NCBI RefSeq assembly: GCF_901875635.1
Contig: NZ_CABFMN010000084.1
Span: 124,001-188,000, forward strand
Source of the DNA: Xylophilus ampelinus
Lineage (GTDB): Bacteria; Pseudomonadota; Gammaproteobacteria; Burkholderiales; Burkholderiaceae_C
Length of the DNA stretch: 64,000 bases
Direction: 5' to 3'
The notes under the pieces are model-generated. The model was not told the DNA's origin and ran no database searches. It was given only the letters and a program-made list of their open reading frames with translations. The position numbers were made by a program, and so were the translations under genes. Each line of letters opens with the position of its first letter. Positions within the stretch are counted from its first letter, which is position 1. Positions 1-7,966 of this stretch are shown piece after piece.

Positions 1-235
1 CATCGCGGCCCCTCCTGCCTCCAAATATGCCGGCCGACCCATGCGCCGCAAGCGCCATGCCATCGCGCCTCCCGATGCGTGCATTTTCACGTACAGGCAT
101 GCTCCTTGCAACGCGATTCTCCGACGACGTGACGAGCCCAGGGTTCGTGCACGGCGGCGGCTGCCCGTGCCGCCCCGCGCACGACGATCGCCCCGCAGCG
201 ACGGCGCCACAACCCTTCTTGTGGAGAACCTGCGC

Positions 236-1663
236 ATGAACGACACCGCTGCCTTCCTCGCCGCGCTGGGCGACGTCCCGGCCATTGCCGACCCCGACAT
301 CGTCCGTCGCAAGAGCCGCGACATGACGGCCAACTTCAGCCCCGTGATGAAGGACGACGCGCTCGGCCACGTCGCCGACCTGATCGTGCAGCCGCGCGAC
401 AAGGCCGACGTGCTGCGCATCGCCTCGGCCGCGGCACGCACCCGCATGCCGTTGGTGATGCGCGGCGCCGGCACCTGCAATTTCGGCCAGGGCATTCCGC
501 TGGCCGGCGGCGCGATGGTCGACATGACCGGCCTGGACCGGGTGCTGCGCGCCGGCGCCGGCCGCGTGCGTGCCGAGGCCGGCGCGCGGCTCGCGGCCAT
601 CGACGATGCCACGCGGCCCACCGGCTGGGAACTGCGCATCCACTCGTCCACCAAGAAGGTCGCCACGCTGGGCGGCTTCGTGGGCGGCGGGCATGCGGGC
701 GTGGGCAGCTGCGCGTGGGGCATCCTGCGCGACCGCGGCAACATCCTCGGCCTGGAGGTGGTGAGCGTGGAGGAGGAACCGCGCACCGTCGAACTCACGG
801 GCGACCGGGTGAACCTGGTGCACCACGCCTACGGCAGCAACGGCATCATCACCGAGCTCGAGATGCCCCTGGCGCCGGCCTGGGACTGGCGCGAGGCGAT
901 CGTCGTCTTTCCCGAGTTCATGACCTCGGTCGAATTCGCGCATGCGCTGGCCACGGCCGACGGGATCGAGAAGAAGCTGGTCTCGGTGATCGGCGGGCCG
1001 ATCTGGCGAATGATGCGCGTGCTGCGTCCCTACGGGCGCGAAGGCACCGAGGGCATGGTGCTGGCGATGGTGGCCGAGCCCTTCCTCGAATCCTTCCACG
1101 CGCTGGTGCGCGAATTCGGCGGCACCGTGACCAGCGAAGCGCCCGAGGGCCGCGGACCCTACCGCATCCCGCTGTACGAGATGTCCTGGGGCCACACGCG
1201 CATGCACGTGAACCGGGAGCATCCCGAGATCGTCAGCAACGTCGGCCTGTACCTCGACCCCGACCTGGTGGGTGCTATCCGCCGCAGCCACCGCCGCTTC
1301 GCGCATTTGCCCGGCATGCACTTCGAGGCCAAGCGCTTCGACGGGCGGCTGAGCTTCCAGGGCTCGCCCTTCTTCCGCTACGAGGGCGACGCGCACCTGG
1401 CCGAGGTCATGCGGGGCATGGCCGAGGACGGTGCCATGGTCGCCAACAACCACACCTTCCTGGTGAAGGAGGGCGGCATGAAGTCCGTCGATGGCGAGGA
1501 CGCCGCCTTCAAGCACGCGATGGACCCGCACGGCCTGATGAACCCCGGCAAGCTGCGCTTCGACGCTGCGGCGCCGAAGGAAAGCACCGGCGGCGACTTG
1601 CCCAGCGCAGGCTGGCGCTTCCGCGACGCCGGCACCCGCGAAACCACCGAAGCCACCGCCTGA
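236..1663 (+). CDS. FAD-binding (GlcD/PCMH-type) oxidoreductase
   Basis: 475 residues. I place the start at 236 because GGAGA lies 8 bases upstream and everything before it in frame is Arg/Pro-rich and unlike the family. Residues about 50-190 form a PCMH-type FAD-binding domain, with a QPRDKADV segment, a GAGTCNFGQG loop and a Gly-rich TLGGFVGGGHAGVG segment. The C-terminal part ends with an HGLMNPGKL-like motif, as in GlcD/D-lactate-type flavin oxidases. It probably oxidises a hydroxy-acid or heterocyclic substrate in the cytoplasm; the substrate is unknown. The next gene starts 22 bases downstream on the same strand, so it is probably cotranscribed with the binding protein and amidohydrolase that follow. 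The 235 bases upstream hold no recognisable gene. Confidence 0.85.
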   Translation: MNDTAAFLAALGDVPAIADPDIVRRKSRDMTANFSPVMKDDALGHVADLIVQPRDKADVLRIASAAARTRMPLVMRGAGTCNFGQGIPLAGGAMVDMTGLDRVLRAGAGRVRAEAGARLAAIDDATRPTGWELRIHSSTKKVATLGGFVGGGHAGVGSCAWGILRDRGNILGLEVVSVEEEPRTVELTGDRVNLVHHAYGSNGIITELEMPLAPAWDWREAIVVFPEFMTSVEFAHALATADGIEKKLVSVIGGPIWRMMRVLRPYGREGTEGMVLAMVAEPFLESFHALVREFGGTVTSEAPEGRGPYRIPLYEMSWGHTRMHVNREHPEIVSNVGLYLDPDLVGAIRRSHRRFAHLPGMHFEAKRFDGRLSFQGSPFFRYEGDAHLAEVMRGMAEDGAMVANNHTFLVKEGGMKSVDGEDAAFKHAMDPHGLMNPGKLRFDAAAPKESTGGDLPSAGWRFRDAGTRETTEATA

Positions 1664-1685
1664 CCTGCCACCGAAAGGACCCGCC

Positions 1686-2717
1686 ATGACCGACGTTTCC
1701 GCGCCCCGCCCCGCCGCCCTCACCCGCCGCAAGGCCATCGCCGCCCTGGGCGGTGCCGCTGTCGTGTCGCACCTGCCCGCGTTTTTGCCGCGTGCCACGG
1801 CGCAGGGCCTCACCAAGGTCAGCGTCCAGACCGGCTGGCTGGCGCAGGCCGAGCACGGCGGCCTGTACCAGGCGCTGGCCACCGGCATCTACAAGGAACA
1901 TGGCCTGGACGTCGAGATCCGCCCCGGCGGCCCGCAGGTCAACGTGGTGCAGCTCTTCCTGGCCGGCACCTGCGATTTCGCCGACGCCGACAGCTTCCGC
2001 GCGTTCGCCTTCGCGCAGGACAAGCTGCCCGCGATCGCCGTGGCCTCCTTCTTCCAGAAGGACCCGCGCGTGCTGATGTCGCACCCCGGCACCGGCAACG
2101 ACACCCTGGCCGCCCTCAAGGGCAAGCCTCTGATGGTCGCGACCACCGGGCGGCAGACCTACTGGCTGTGGCTCAAGGCCAAGTACGGCATGACCGACGA
2201 CCAGCTGCGCCCCTACGCCTTCAGCCTCGCGCCCTGGCTGGTCGACAAGCAGGTCACGGTGCAGGGCTACCTCACCAGCGAGCCCTTCAACGCCCGCAAG
2301 TCGGGCGTCGAGCCCGTGGTGCACCTGCTGGCCGACCAGGGCTTCGACAACTACGCCAATGTGACCATCGCCAGCCCGAAGCTGGTCAAGGAGAAGCCCG
2401 AGCTGGTGCAGCATTTCGTCGACGCCACGGCCAAGGGCTGGTCGAGCTACCTCAACGGCGACGCCTCGGCGGCCAACGCCATGATCCAGAAGCACAACCC
2501 GCAGATGGCCAGCGACACCATCGCCTACGCGATCGACGCGATGAAGAAGTACAACATCGTCGAGACCGCCGAGACGAAGGCCAAGGGCATCGGCACCATG
2601 AGCGAGGTGCGCTGGAAGAGCTTCTACGATGCGATGGTGGCCGCCGGCGCGCAGGCGCCCGGCCTGGACGTGAAGCAGGTCTACACCCTGCAGTTCCTGG
2701 GCCGCAAGACGGCCTGA
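1686..2717 (+). CDS. NMT1/THI5-like ABC transporter substrate-binding protein, Tat-exported
   Basis: 343 residues. A twin-arginine signal (TRRKA, Arg14-Arg15) is followed by a hydrophobic stretch and an Ala-x-Ala cleavage site near residue 39. The mature part starts with a beta strand and then GWLAQAEHGGLYQAL, typical of SsuA/THI5/NMT1 periplasmic binding proteins that feed ABC importers of pyrimidines, sulfonates and similar small molecules. No permease or ATPase lies in the next genes, so these may be upstream of the window. Its place between a flavin oxidase and a deaminase-like amidohydrolase suggests import of an N-heterocycle, perhaps a pyrimidine. That is inference from context only. 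Confidence 0.85.
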   Translation: MTDVSAPRPAALTRRKAIAALGGAAVVSHLPAFLPRATAQGLTKVSVQTGWLAQAEHGGLYQALATGIYKEHGLDVEIRPGGPQVNVVQLFLAGTCDFADADSFRAFAFAQDKLPAIAVASFFQKDPRVLMSHPGTGNDTLAALKGKPLMVATTGRQTYWLWLKAKYGMTDDQLRPYAFSLAPWLVDKQVTVQGYLTSEPFNARKSGVEPVVHLLADQGFDNYANVTIASPKLVKEKPELVQHFVDATAKGWSSYLNGDASAANAMIQKHNPQMASDTIAYAIDAMKKYNIVETAETKAKGIGTMSEVRWKSFYDAMVAAGAQAPGLDVKQVYTLQFLGRKTA

Positions 2718-2738
2718 GTTTCCCGAAGCACACCGCCG

Positions 2739-4094
2739 ATGACCCACGCATTCTTCGCCCCGCCCGACACCGGCCGCTACGTCTTGCGCAACGTCCGTGC
2801 GCCGCGCTGCCTGATCGACACCGCCGACGCCGGCGCGCTGGCACCCGCGGGCGACGGCGACCTGGTGGCCGTCGACCTGCAGGTCGCCGATGGCCGCGTC
2901 GAAGCCATCGCGCCGGGCGGCCGTTTCGCGGCCGACAGCGGGCCCGACCTCGACGCGTCGCTGGTGCTGCCCGGCTTCGTCGACGTGCACACCCACCTCG
3001 ACAAGGGCCACATCTGGCCGCGGCAGGCCAATGCCACCGGCGACGGCGCGGGCGCCGCGGCCGCCACGCAGCGCGACCGCGCCGCGAACTGGCACGCCGA
3101 GGACGTGCGCCGCCGCATGGATTTCGCGCTGCGCACCGCCTACGCCAAGGGCGTGGTGGCGATCCGCACGCACCTCGACTCGCTGGCGCCGCAGGCGTCG
3201 ATCTCGTTCCCCGTCTTCCGCGAGATGCGGGCCCGGTGGGCCGGGCGCATCGACCTGCAGGTGTCCTCCATTGCGCCGCTGGACATTTTCCTGGGCGACG
3301 AAGGCGTGCAGCTGGCCGACATCGTGGCCGAGAGCGGCGGCAACCTCGGCTGCGTGACCAAGTCGCAGCGCTTCCCCGGCGACCCGATGCCGCCCGACCT
3401 GGACGATGCGCTGGCGCGGGTGTTCCAGCTCGCGACCGATCGCGGGCTGGACGTCGACCTGCACGTGGACGAATCGACCGACCCGCGGGCGCGTTCGCTG
3501 ATCCGCGTGGCGCGCACCGCCATCGTGCAGGGGTTCAAGGGCCGCATCCTCTGCGGCCACTGCACCTCGCTGGCGCTGCAGACCGACGAATTCATCGAGG
3601 AGACGATTGCCGCCTGCCGCGAGGCCGGCATCGCGATCGTGAGCCTGCCCACCGTCAACATGTACCTGCAGGACCGCAGCACCGACGCCACGCGCACGCC
3701 GCGCTGGCGTGGCGTGACGGTGCTGCACGAATTGAAGGCGCGCGGCGTGCAGGTGGCCGTGGCCGGCGACAACTGCCGCGACCCGTTCTACGCCTACGGC
3801 GACCACGACATGCTGGACACCTACACCCAGGCGGTGAAGATCCTGCATCTGGACCACCCTTTCGGCGACTGGATCCGCGCGGCGAGCGCCACGCCCGCCG
3901 CCATCATGGGCCTGCCCGACCGCGGCATGCTGCGCGCCGGCGCCCCGGCCGACCTGATGGTGCTGCGCGCCCGCAGCTATTCGGAGATGCTGGCGCGCCA
4001 CCAGTTCGACCGCACGGTGCTGCGCGCGGGCCGCGCCATCGACACCACGTTGCCGGATTACCGCGAGCTGGACGACCTGGTGCTGGGGCGCTGA
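2739..4094 (+). CDS. cytosine-deaminase-like metal-dependent amidohydrolase
   Basis: 451 residues. The amidohydrolase-superfamily metal centre is visible: HTH at residues 84-86 in FVDVHTHLDKGH, His242 in LHVDES, His274 in GHCTS, and Asp344 in AGDNCRDP. Their order and spacing match the CodA/cytosine deaminase branch, which removes exocyclic amino groups from pyrimidines or related rings. The substrate is not determined: the active-site region GDNCRDPFYAYGDHD differs from E. coli CodA. The gene closes the cluster with the flavin oxidase and the THI5-like binding protein. A palindromic repeat begins about 10 bases after the stop codon and may form the transcript end. Confidence 0.85.
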   Translation: MTHAFFAPPDTGRYVLRNVRAPRCLIDTADAGALAPAGDGDLVAVDLQVADGRVEAIAPGGRFAADSGPDLDASLVLPGFVDVHTHLDKGHIWPRQANATGDGAGAAAATQRDRAANWHAEDVRRRMDFALRTAYAKGVVAIRTHLDSLAPQASISFPVFREMRARWAGRIDLQVSSIAPLDIFLGDEGVQLADIVAESGGNLGCVTKSQRFPGDPMPPDLDDALARVFQLATDRGLDVDLHVDESTDPRARSLIRVARTAIVQGFKGRILCGHCTSLALQTDEFIEETIAACREAGIAIVSLPTVNMYLQDRSTDATRTPRWRGVTVLHELKARGVQVAVAGDNCRDPFYAYGDHDMLDTYTQAVKILHLDHPFGDWIRAASATPAAIMGLPDRGMLRAGAPADLMVLRARSYSEMLARHQFDRTVLRAGRAIDTTLPDYRELDDLVLGR

Positions 4095-4104
4095 CACACC
4101 GGCG

Positions 4105-4172
4105 TTTTCAAGCCAAATCGGCCCGCAGCGCCCGCAGGACGGGCGCAAGCAGCTATCAAATCAATAGCAAAT
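4105..4172 (+). repeat. Comamonadaceae-type palindromic repeat, copy 1
   Basis: The head AAGCCAAATCGGCC is followed by a GC-rich hairpin (AGCGCCCGC...GGGCG) and then the small hairpin GCTAT-CAAATCA-ATAGC. The same three parts recur in the same order at 17307, 22508, 46709, 56455 and 63278, with a divergent relative at 38706. Here it lies between the convergent ends of the amidohydrolase and the heme-binding-like gene. It probably acts as a transcript end or RNA-stabilising hairpin; there is no T-run. Confidence 0.85.
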
Positions 4173-4175
4173 CGG

Positions 4176-4817
4176 TCAACCGCGGGCCAGCGGGTTGGGC
4201 GTCGGCTCGGCCACCTTGCGCAGCAGGTTGCGGTCGGTGTGGTGGAAGGGCGCCTCCTGCCCGAGGATCTGCATCACCGTGTCTTCCTCGTAGCCCCAGG
4301 TGCCGTCGTCGTTGATCGTCACGGTGATCCGGAACTCGGTGGTGCGGAAGGCCGCGTGCAGGAACGGCGCCGAGCAGATGCCGTAGGTGTCGGCGCCCTG
4401 CGTGGCGACCAGCTCGAAGCGCTTCGCCTCAGGCGCGACCACGCCGGCCGCCATGGCGATCTGCGCCCGCGGAATCGTCAGCGTGTGGATCACCGTCGAG
4501 GTGGCCGGCTCCCAGAGCCAGAAGCCGACCTGCTCGTGGTAGGTCTTGACCTGATCGGGCTTCGTGATGTGGGTGTGGTATCGCAGGCCGTAGAGTAGCT
4601 GCGGGCCGTTGGTGGTCGGGTCGATCGGCTGCAGCTCGATGCGCTCCACGTAGGCCTGCTTCTTCGGCCCTTCGGCCTTGGGCTTGACGTCCAGGCCGCG
4701 CTCGCCCTGCCAGATGCCGGCCATGCCGGTGAGAGGGCCGAGGTTGGCCAGCGTGTTGTAGTCGACGTCCTTGGGCTCGGTGTAGATGTCGCGTGCGGGG
4801 GCGGGGCTGGGGCTCAT
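4176..4817 (-). CDS. FABP/nitrobindin-like heme-binding beta-barrel protein
   Basis: About 213 residues from the chosen Met at 4817. An in-frame upstream Met at 4862 would add 15 low-complexity residues, and neither start has a strong ribosome binding site. GIWQGERG near the N-terminus fits the GxWxGxG motif of the nitrobindin/THAP4-like ten-stranded barrel family (old DUF1794). The rest alternates short strands, and the C-terminal EEDTVMQILGQ...HTDRN segment is also typical. Family members bind heme or a fatty-acid-like ligand and are linked to NO or peroxynitrite chemistry; the role here is unknown. It stands alone on the minus strand. Confidence 0.7.
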   Translation of the reverse strand: MSPSPAPARDIYTEPKDVDYNTLANLGPLTGMAGIWQGERGLDVKPKAEGPKKQAYVERIELQPIDPTTNGPQLLYGLRYHTHITKPDQVKTYHEQVGFWLWEPATSTVIHTLTIPRAQIAMAAGVVAPEAKRFELVATQGADTYGICSAPFLHAAFRTTEFRITVTINDDGTWGYEEDTVMQILGQEAPFHHTDRNLLRKVAEPTPNPLARG

Positions 4818-4890
4818 GGTGGTGCGTGGGAATGTTGGCGGCGGCAATGTAGCGCGCGCCATGCCAGCCCCGCGGCACCCGCGGTGACGA

Positions 4891-5886
4891 TCAGATCGCC
4901 GCCACGCTCCCCGTCACCGGCAGCACGATGCCGGTGATGTAGCCCGCGCACACCGGCGAGGCCAGGAAGACGTAGGCCGGCGACAGCTCCTCGGGCTGCG
5001 CCACGCGCTTGAAGTCGGTCTCCTTGCCGAACTTGCGCACGTCGGCCGGCTTCTTGTCGGCCGGGTTCAGCGGCGTCCACACCGGGCCGGGCGCCACCGC
5101 GTTGACGCGGATGCCGCGGTCGATCACGTTCAGCGCCAGCGCCTTGGTGAAGGCATGGATCGCGCCCTTGGTGGCCGAATAGTCGATCAGGTTCTTGCTG
5201 CCCTGCAGCCCGGTGCGCGAGCCCGTGTTGATGATCGACGCGCCGGACTGCATGTGCGGCAGCGCCGCGCGCGCCATGCGCAGGTAGCCGCCGATGTTGG
5301 TCTGCAGCGTGAGGTCGATGCGCTCGTCGTCGATGTCCTCCAGCCGGTCGGCATGCAGCTGGAAGGCGGCGTTGTTCACCAGGATGTCGAGCCGCCCGAA
5401 GGCCTTCACCGTCTGCTGCACGGCCTTCTCGCAGAAGGCGCGCTTGCGCACGTCGCCCTTGATGAGCAGGCAGCGCCGGCCTTCGGCCTCGACGTGCGCA
5501 CGCGTTTCCTCCGCGTCGGCCGTCTCGCTCAGGTAGACGATGGCCACGTCGGCGCCCTCGCGCGCGAACAGCACGGCCACCGCGCGGCCGATGCCCGAAT
5601 CGCCCCCGGTGACGATGGCCGCCATGCCGGCCAGCTTGCCGCTGCCGACGTAGCCGGGCGCGGTGAAGCGCGGGCGAAGGCCCATGTCCTTCTCGCGCCC
5701 GGGCTTGGCGAGTTGCTGGCCCGGCAGCGTCTCGGGCTGGCGTCGGGCCGACACCTGCACGGCGCCGCCGGCCGGAGGCGCCTTGGGTGCCTGCGCCTCG
5801 CGCGACTTCTGGCGGCGCTGGGCGGCGCGGTGGCGCTCTGGGAGCGAATCGCTCGTGCGGGCGGGGGAAGTGGGCGTCTTGGCCAT
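4891..5886 (-). CDS. SDR-family oxidoreductase with N-terminal extension (YghA/general-stress type)
   Basis: 331 residues. The start at 5886 has AGGA 7 bases upstream. Residues 1 to about 65 form a Pro/Arg/Gln-rich low-complexity tail. A classical Rossmann fold follows: TGGDSGIGRAVA for NAD(P) binding, NNAA, and the catalytic Ser (INTGSRTG), Tyr and Lys (YSATK). The long N-terminal extension together with PGxxxxM/GLRPRF before the Rossmann core is characteristic of the YghA / general stress protein 39 branch, whose physiological substrates are poorly defined. It is monocistronic and is read away from the Bug gene across a 342-base gap. Confidence 0.85.
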   Translation of the reverse strand: MAKTPTSPARTSDSLPERHRAAQRRQKSREAQAPKAPPAGGAVQVSARRQPETLPGQQLAKPGREKDMGLRPRFTAPGYVGSGKLAGMAAIVTGGDSGIGRAVAVLFAREGADVAIVYLSETADAEETRAHVEAEGRRCLLIKGDVRKRAFCEKAVQQTVKAFGRLDILVNNAAFQLHADRLEDIDDERIDLTLQTNIGGYLRMARAALPHMQSGASIINTGSRTGLQGSKNLIDYSATKGAIHAFTKALALNVIDRGIRVNAVAPGPVWTPLNPADKKPADVRKFGKETDFKRVAQPEELSPAYVFLASPVCAGYITGIVLPVTGSVAAI

Positions 5887-6228
5887 GGCAAATCCTGTTC
5901 TTGGGTAAGGGAATGCGGTGACTGTGTGCCTGGTTCGAAGGCATCGGCCGCGTCTTGTGCATGCACTGTGCGTTTCCGAGTGAGCGGAGACTGTCGTCCG
6001 GCACCGCATGGCGGGCGGCGGGCAGGCCGACGGACGACATCACCCCCGCCACTGGGAAAAGCTTGTCAGGGCAATCCGCTATGGGTCAGCGCCCTGTCAG
6101 CCGATAAGATCGCGCACCCTTTTTGGCCGCCGGACCGTTCGTGCGGCCGGAGGCATCCCCTCGCGACCCGGCCCTGCCGGTGGGCGGCCAAGGGGCCTTT
6201 CACCACCACCTGCATTTGCGGAGAGACC
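5887..6228. other. Divergent intergenic region
   Basis: 342 bases between the divergent SDR and Bug genes. It must carry both promoters. TTGTCA near 6063 and TAAGAT near 6105 are present, but they are not spaced as a single promoter. No gene, RNA or clear operator was seen. Confidence 0.5.
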
Positions 6229-7203
6229 ATGAAGAAACTGTTCGCCCTCGCGGCGATCGCCGTTGCCGCCACCGGCGTCCAAGCCCAGGATTTCCCGGCG
6301 GGCAAGCCCGTCACCCTGGTGGTGCCCTTCGCCGCCGGCGGCCCGACCGACAAGGTCGCGCGCGACCTGGCCGAGGCGCTGCAGAAGCCCCTGGGCACGA
6401 CGGTGATCGTCGACAACACCGCCGGCGCCGGCAGCACCATCGGCAACGCCAAGGTGGCCCGCGCCAGGAACGACGGCTACACCCTGCTGCTCACCCACGT
6501 CGGCATGGCCACCACGCCGGTGCTGTACCGCAAGCTGCCCTACAACTACGAGACCGACTTCGAGTACCTGGGCATGATCAATGACGTGCCCATGACGCTC
6601 ATCGGCAAGCCGCAACTCGAGGCGAAGAACTTCAAGGAACTGCGCGACTGGATCAGCAAGGCCGGTGGCAAGGTGAACCTGGGCAATGCCGGCATCGGCT
6701 CGGCCTCGCACCTGTGCGGCCTGCTCTTCCAGAGCGAACTGAAGGCCGAGATGACCACGGTGCCGTACAAGGGCACTGCACCGGCCATCGCCGACCTGAT
6801 GGGCGGCCAGATCGACCTGCTGTGCGACCAGACCACCAACACCACCAGCCAGATCGAGGCCGGCAAGGTGAAGGCCTACGGCGTGACCACGATGAAGCGC
6901 CTGACCACGCCCGCACTCAAGAACATTCCGACCCTGGACGAGTCGGGCCTGAAGAACTTCCAGGTCACCATCTGGCACGGCCTGTACGCGCCCAAGGGCA
7001 CGCCGGCGCCCGTGCTCAAGAAGATCAACGACGCGCTCAAGGTGGCGCTGAAGGACCCGGACTTCATCAAGCGTGAAGAGGCGCTGGGTGCGGTGGTGAT
7101 CAACGACAAGCGCGTCGAGCCGGCGGAGCACAAGAAGTTCGTGCAGGCCGAAGTGGCGCGGTTCGGGCCGGTGATCAAGGCGGCGGGCGTCTACGCCGAC
7201 TGA
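6229..7203 (+). CDS. Bug-family (tripartite tricarboxylate transporter) substrate-binding protein
   Basis: 324 residues. The start has GGAGA about 5 bases upstream. A Sec signal peptide (MKKLFALAAIAVAATGVQA) is cut before QDFP. The mature protein opens with KPVTLVVPFAAGGPTDKVAR, the ligand-carboxylate-binding loop of Bug/TctC proteins, and has the DGYTLLL and VPYKGT...DLMGGQID motifs. Such proteins capture carboxylates or amides in the periplasm for a TctAB membrane complex. No TctA or TctB gene is nearby, which is normal for this family because orphan copies are abundant in Burkholderiales. A strong terminator follows. Confidence 0.9.
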   Translation: MKKLFALAAIAVAATGVQAQDFPAGKPVTLVVPFAAGGPTDKVARDLAEALQKPLGTTVIVDNTAGAGSTIGNAKVARARNDGYTLLLTHVGMATTPVLYRKLPYNYETDFEYLGMINDVPMTLIGKPQLEAKNFKELRDWISKAGGKVNLGNAGIGSASHLCGLLFQSELKAEMTTVPYKGTAPAIADLMGGQIDLLCDQTTNTTSQIEAGKVKAYGVTTMKRLTTPALKNIPTLDESGLKNFQVTIWHGLYAPKGTPAPVLKKINDALKVALKDPDFIKREEALGAVVINDKRVEPAEHKKFVQAEVARFGPVIKAAGVYAD

Positions 7204-7231
7204 GTCTTTCGCTCGGGTTCTGTTGCGCGGG

Positions 7232-7267
7232 CCGTTGCCTCTTTTGAGGGGCAACGGTCTTTTTTTT
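7232..7267 (+). terminator. Rho-independent terminator of the Bug gene
   Basis: The stem CCGTTGCC / GGCAACGG closes a short loop and is followed by TCT and seven more T residues. It lies 29 bases after the stop codon. Confidence 0.9.
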
Positions 7268-7290
7268 GGTTGATGTTGTCGTTTGATTGA

Positions 7291-7934
7291 AGGCAGGAGC
7301 CGGGATGTGCGCCCGGCGGCGCAGTCCCTTTCTTTTGCTTCGCCAAAAGAAAGGAACCCAAGAAAAGGCGACCCCACTGTCTGCGACCCTTCGCTTCGCT
7401 GCGGGCAACCTGCGATGCTCGCGGCTGGCGGGGTCCGGGTCAACAAGGCTGCTGCGCAGCCTTGTCCTTCGGCTTGGCTTTGCTCCCTCTCCCTCTGGGA
7501 GAGGGTTGGGGTGAGGGCACGCGGCCTGGCACCGCTCGGCTCATCCACCGCCCGGTGCCCTCACCCCTGCCCTCTCCCAGAGGGAGAGGGGGTAACAGCC
7601 AGCCGCGCAGCGGCTCGCCTTCCCGCAGGCCGAGCGAAGCGATGGCCCGTTCTGATGGATCCCTTCTGGATGCGCCTGCGACGCGGCGTTGGCGGGGTGG
7701 CAGCTGTGCCGCGTGCGGCAACAGCTGCTTCGTCATCTGACTCGCTGCAGCTGTTCGAGCGCAGCGCGAAGCGCGTAGCGAGTTCTGCAGCGCACCCCGG
7801 CAGCGCCGCGGCGCAGGTTGCCCGCAGCGAAGCGAAGGGTCGCAGCCAGCAGGGTCGCCTTTTCTTTGCCTACTTTCTTTTGGCGAAGCAAAAGAAAGTA
7901 GGTGCGCCGCCGGGCGCACATCCCGGCTCCTGCC
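7291..7934. repeat. 644-base nested inverted-repeat element
   Basis: A left arm (7291-7414) and a right arm (7812-7934) are imperfect inverted copies of about 124 bases. Both carry GGCAGGAGCCGGGATGTGCG at the outer tip, then a palindrome CTTTCTTTTG-N6-CAAAAGAAAG (7328-7353 and 7873-7898), then CCTTCGCTTCGCTGCGGGCA. A second inverted pair lies inside. There is no convincing gene. It fills the gap between two convergent genes and looks like a non-autonomous (MITE or REP-cluster) element. Together with flanking bases it accounts for the 763-base gene-free stretch 7204-7966. Confidence 0.8.
7486..7591. repeat. REP-like doublet (CCCTCTCCC/GGGAGAGGG type)
   Basis: Two inverted arms face each other: CCCTCTCCCTCTGGGAGAGG followed by GTTGGGGTGAGGG (7486-7520), and the complementary order (7557-7591). 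Each arm is itself a hairpin. The same unit occurs as a doublet inside recG (47634-47744), and a related single arm lies at 21360-21398. Confidence 0.8.
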
Positions 7935-7966
7935 TCCGTCCACCTGCAAGGCAAAAACAAAGCAAC

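Noticed and set aside
4105..4172. Palindromic repeats as a CRISPR array
   Set aside because: Copies are single and scattered over 60 kb with no regular spacers and no cas genes.
6040..6120. A precise promoter for the first Bug gene
   Set aside because: TTGTCA and TAAGAT are present but about 35 bases apart, so no confident pairing.
7204..7966. Possible small genes in the repeat region
   Set aside because: Open frames here only translate the inverted repeats, have no ribosome binding site and mirror each other.
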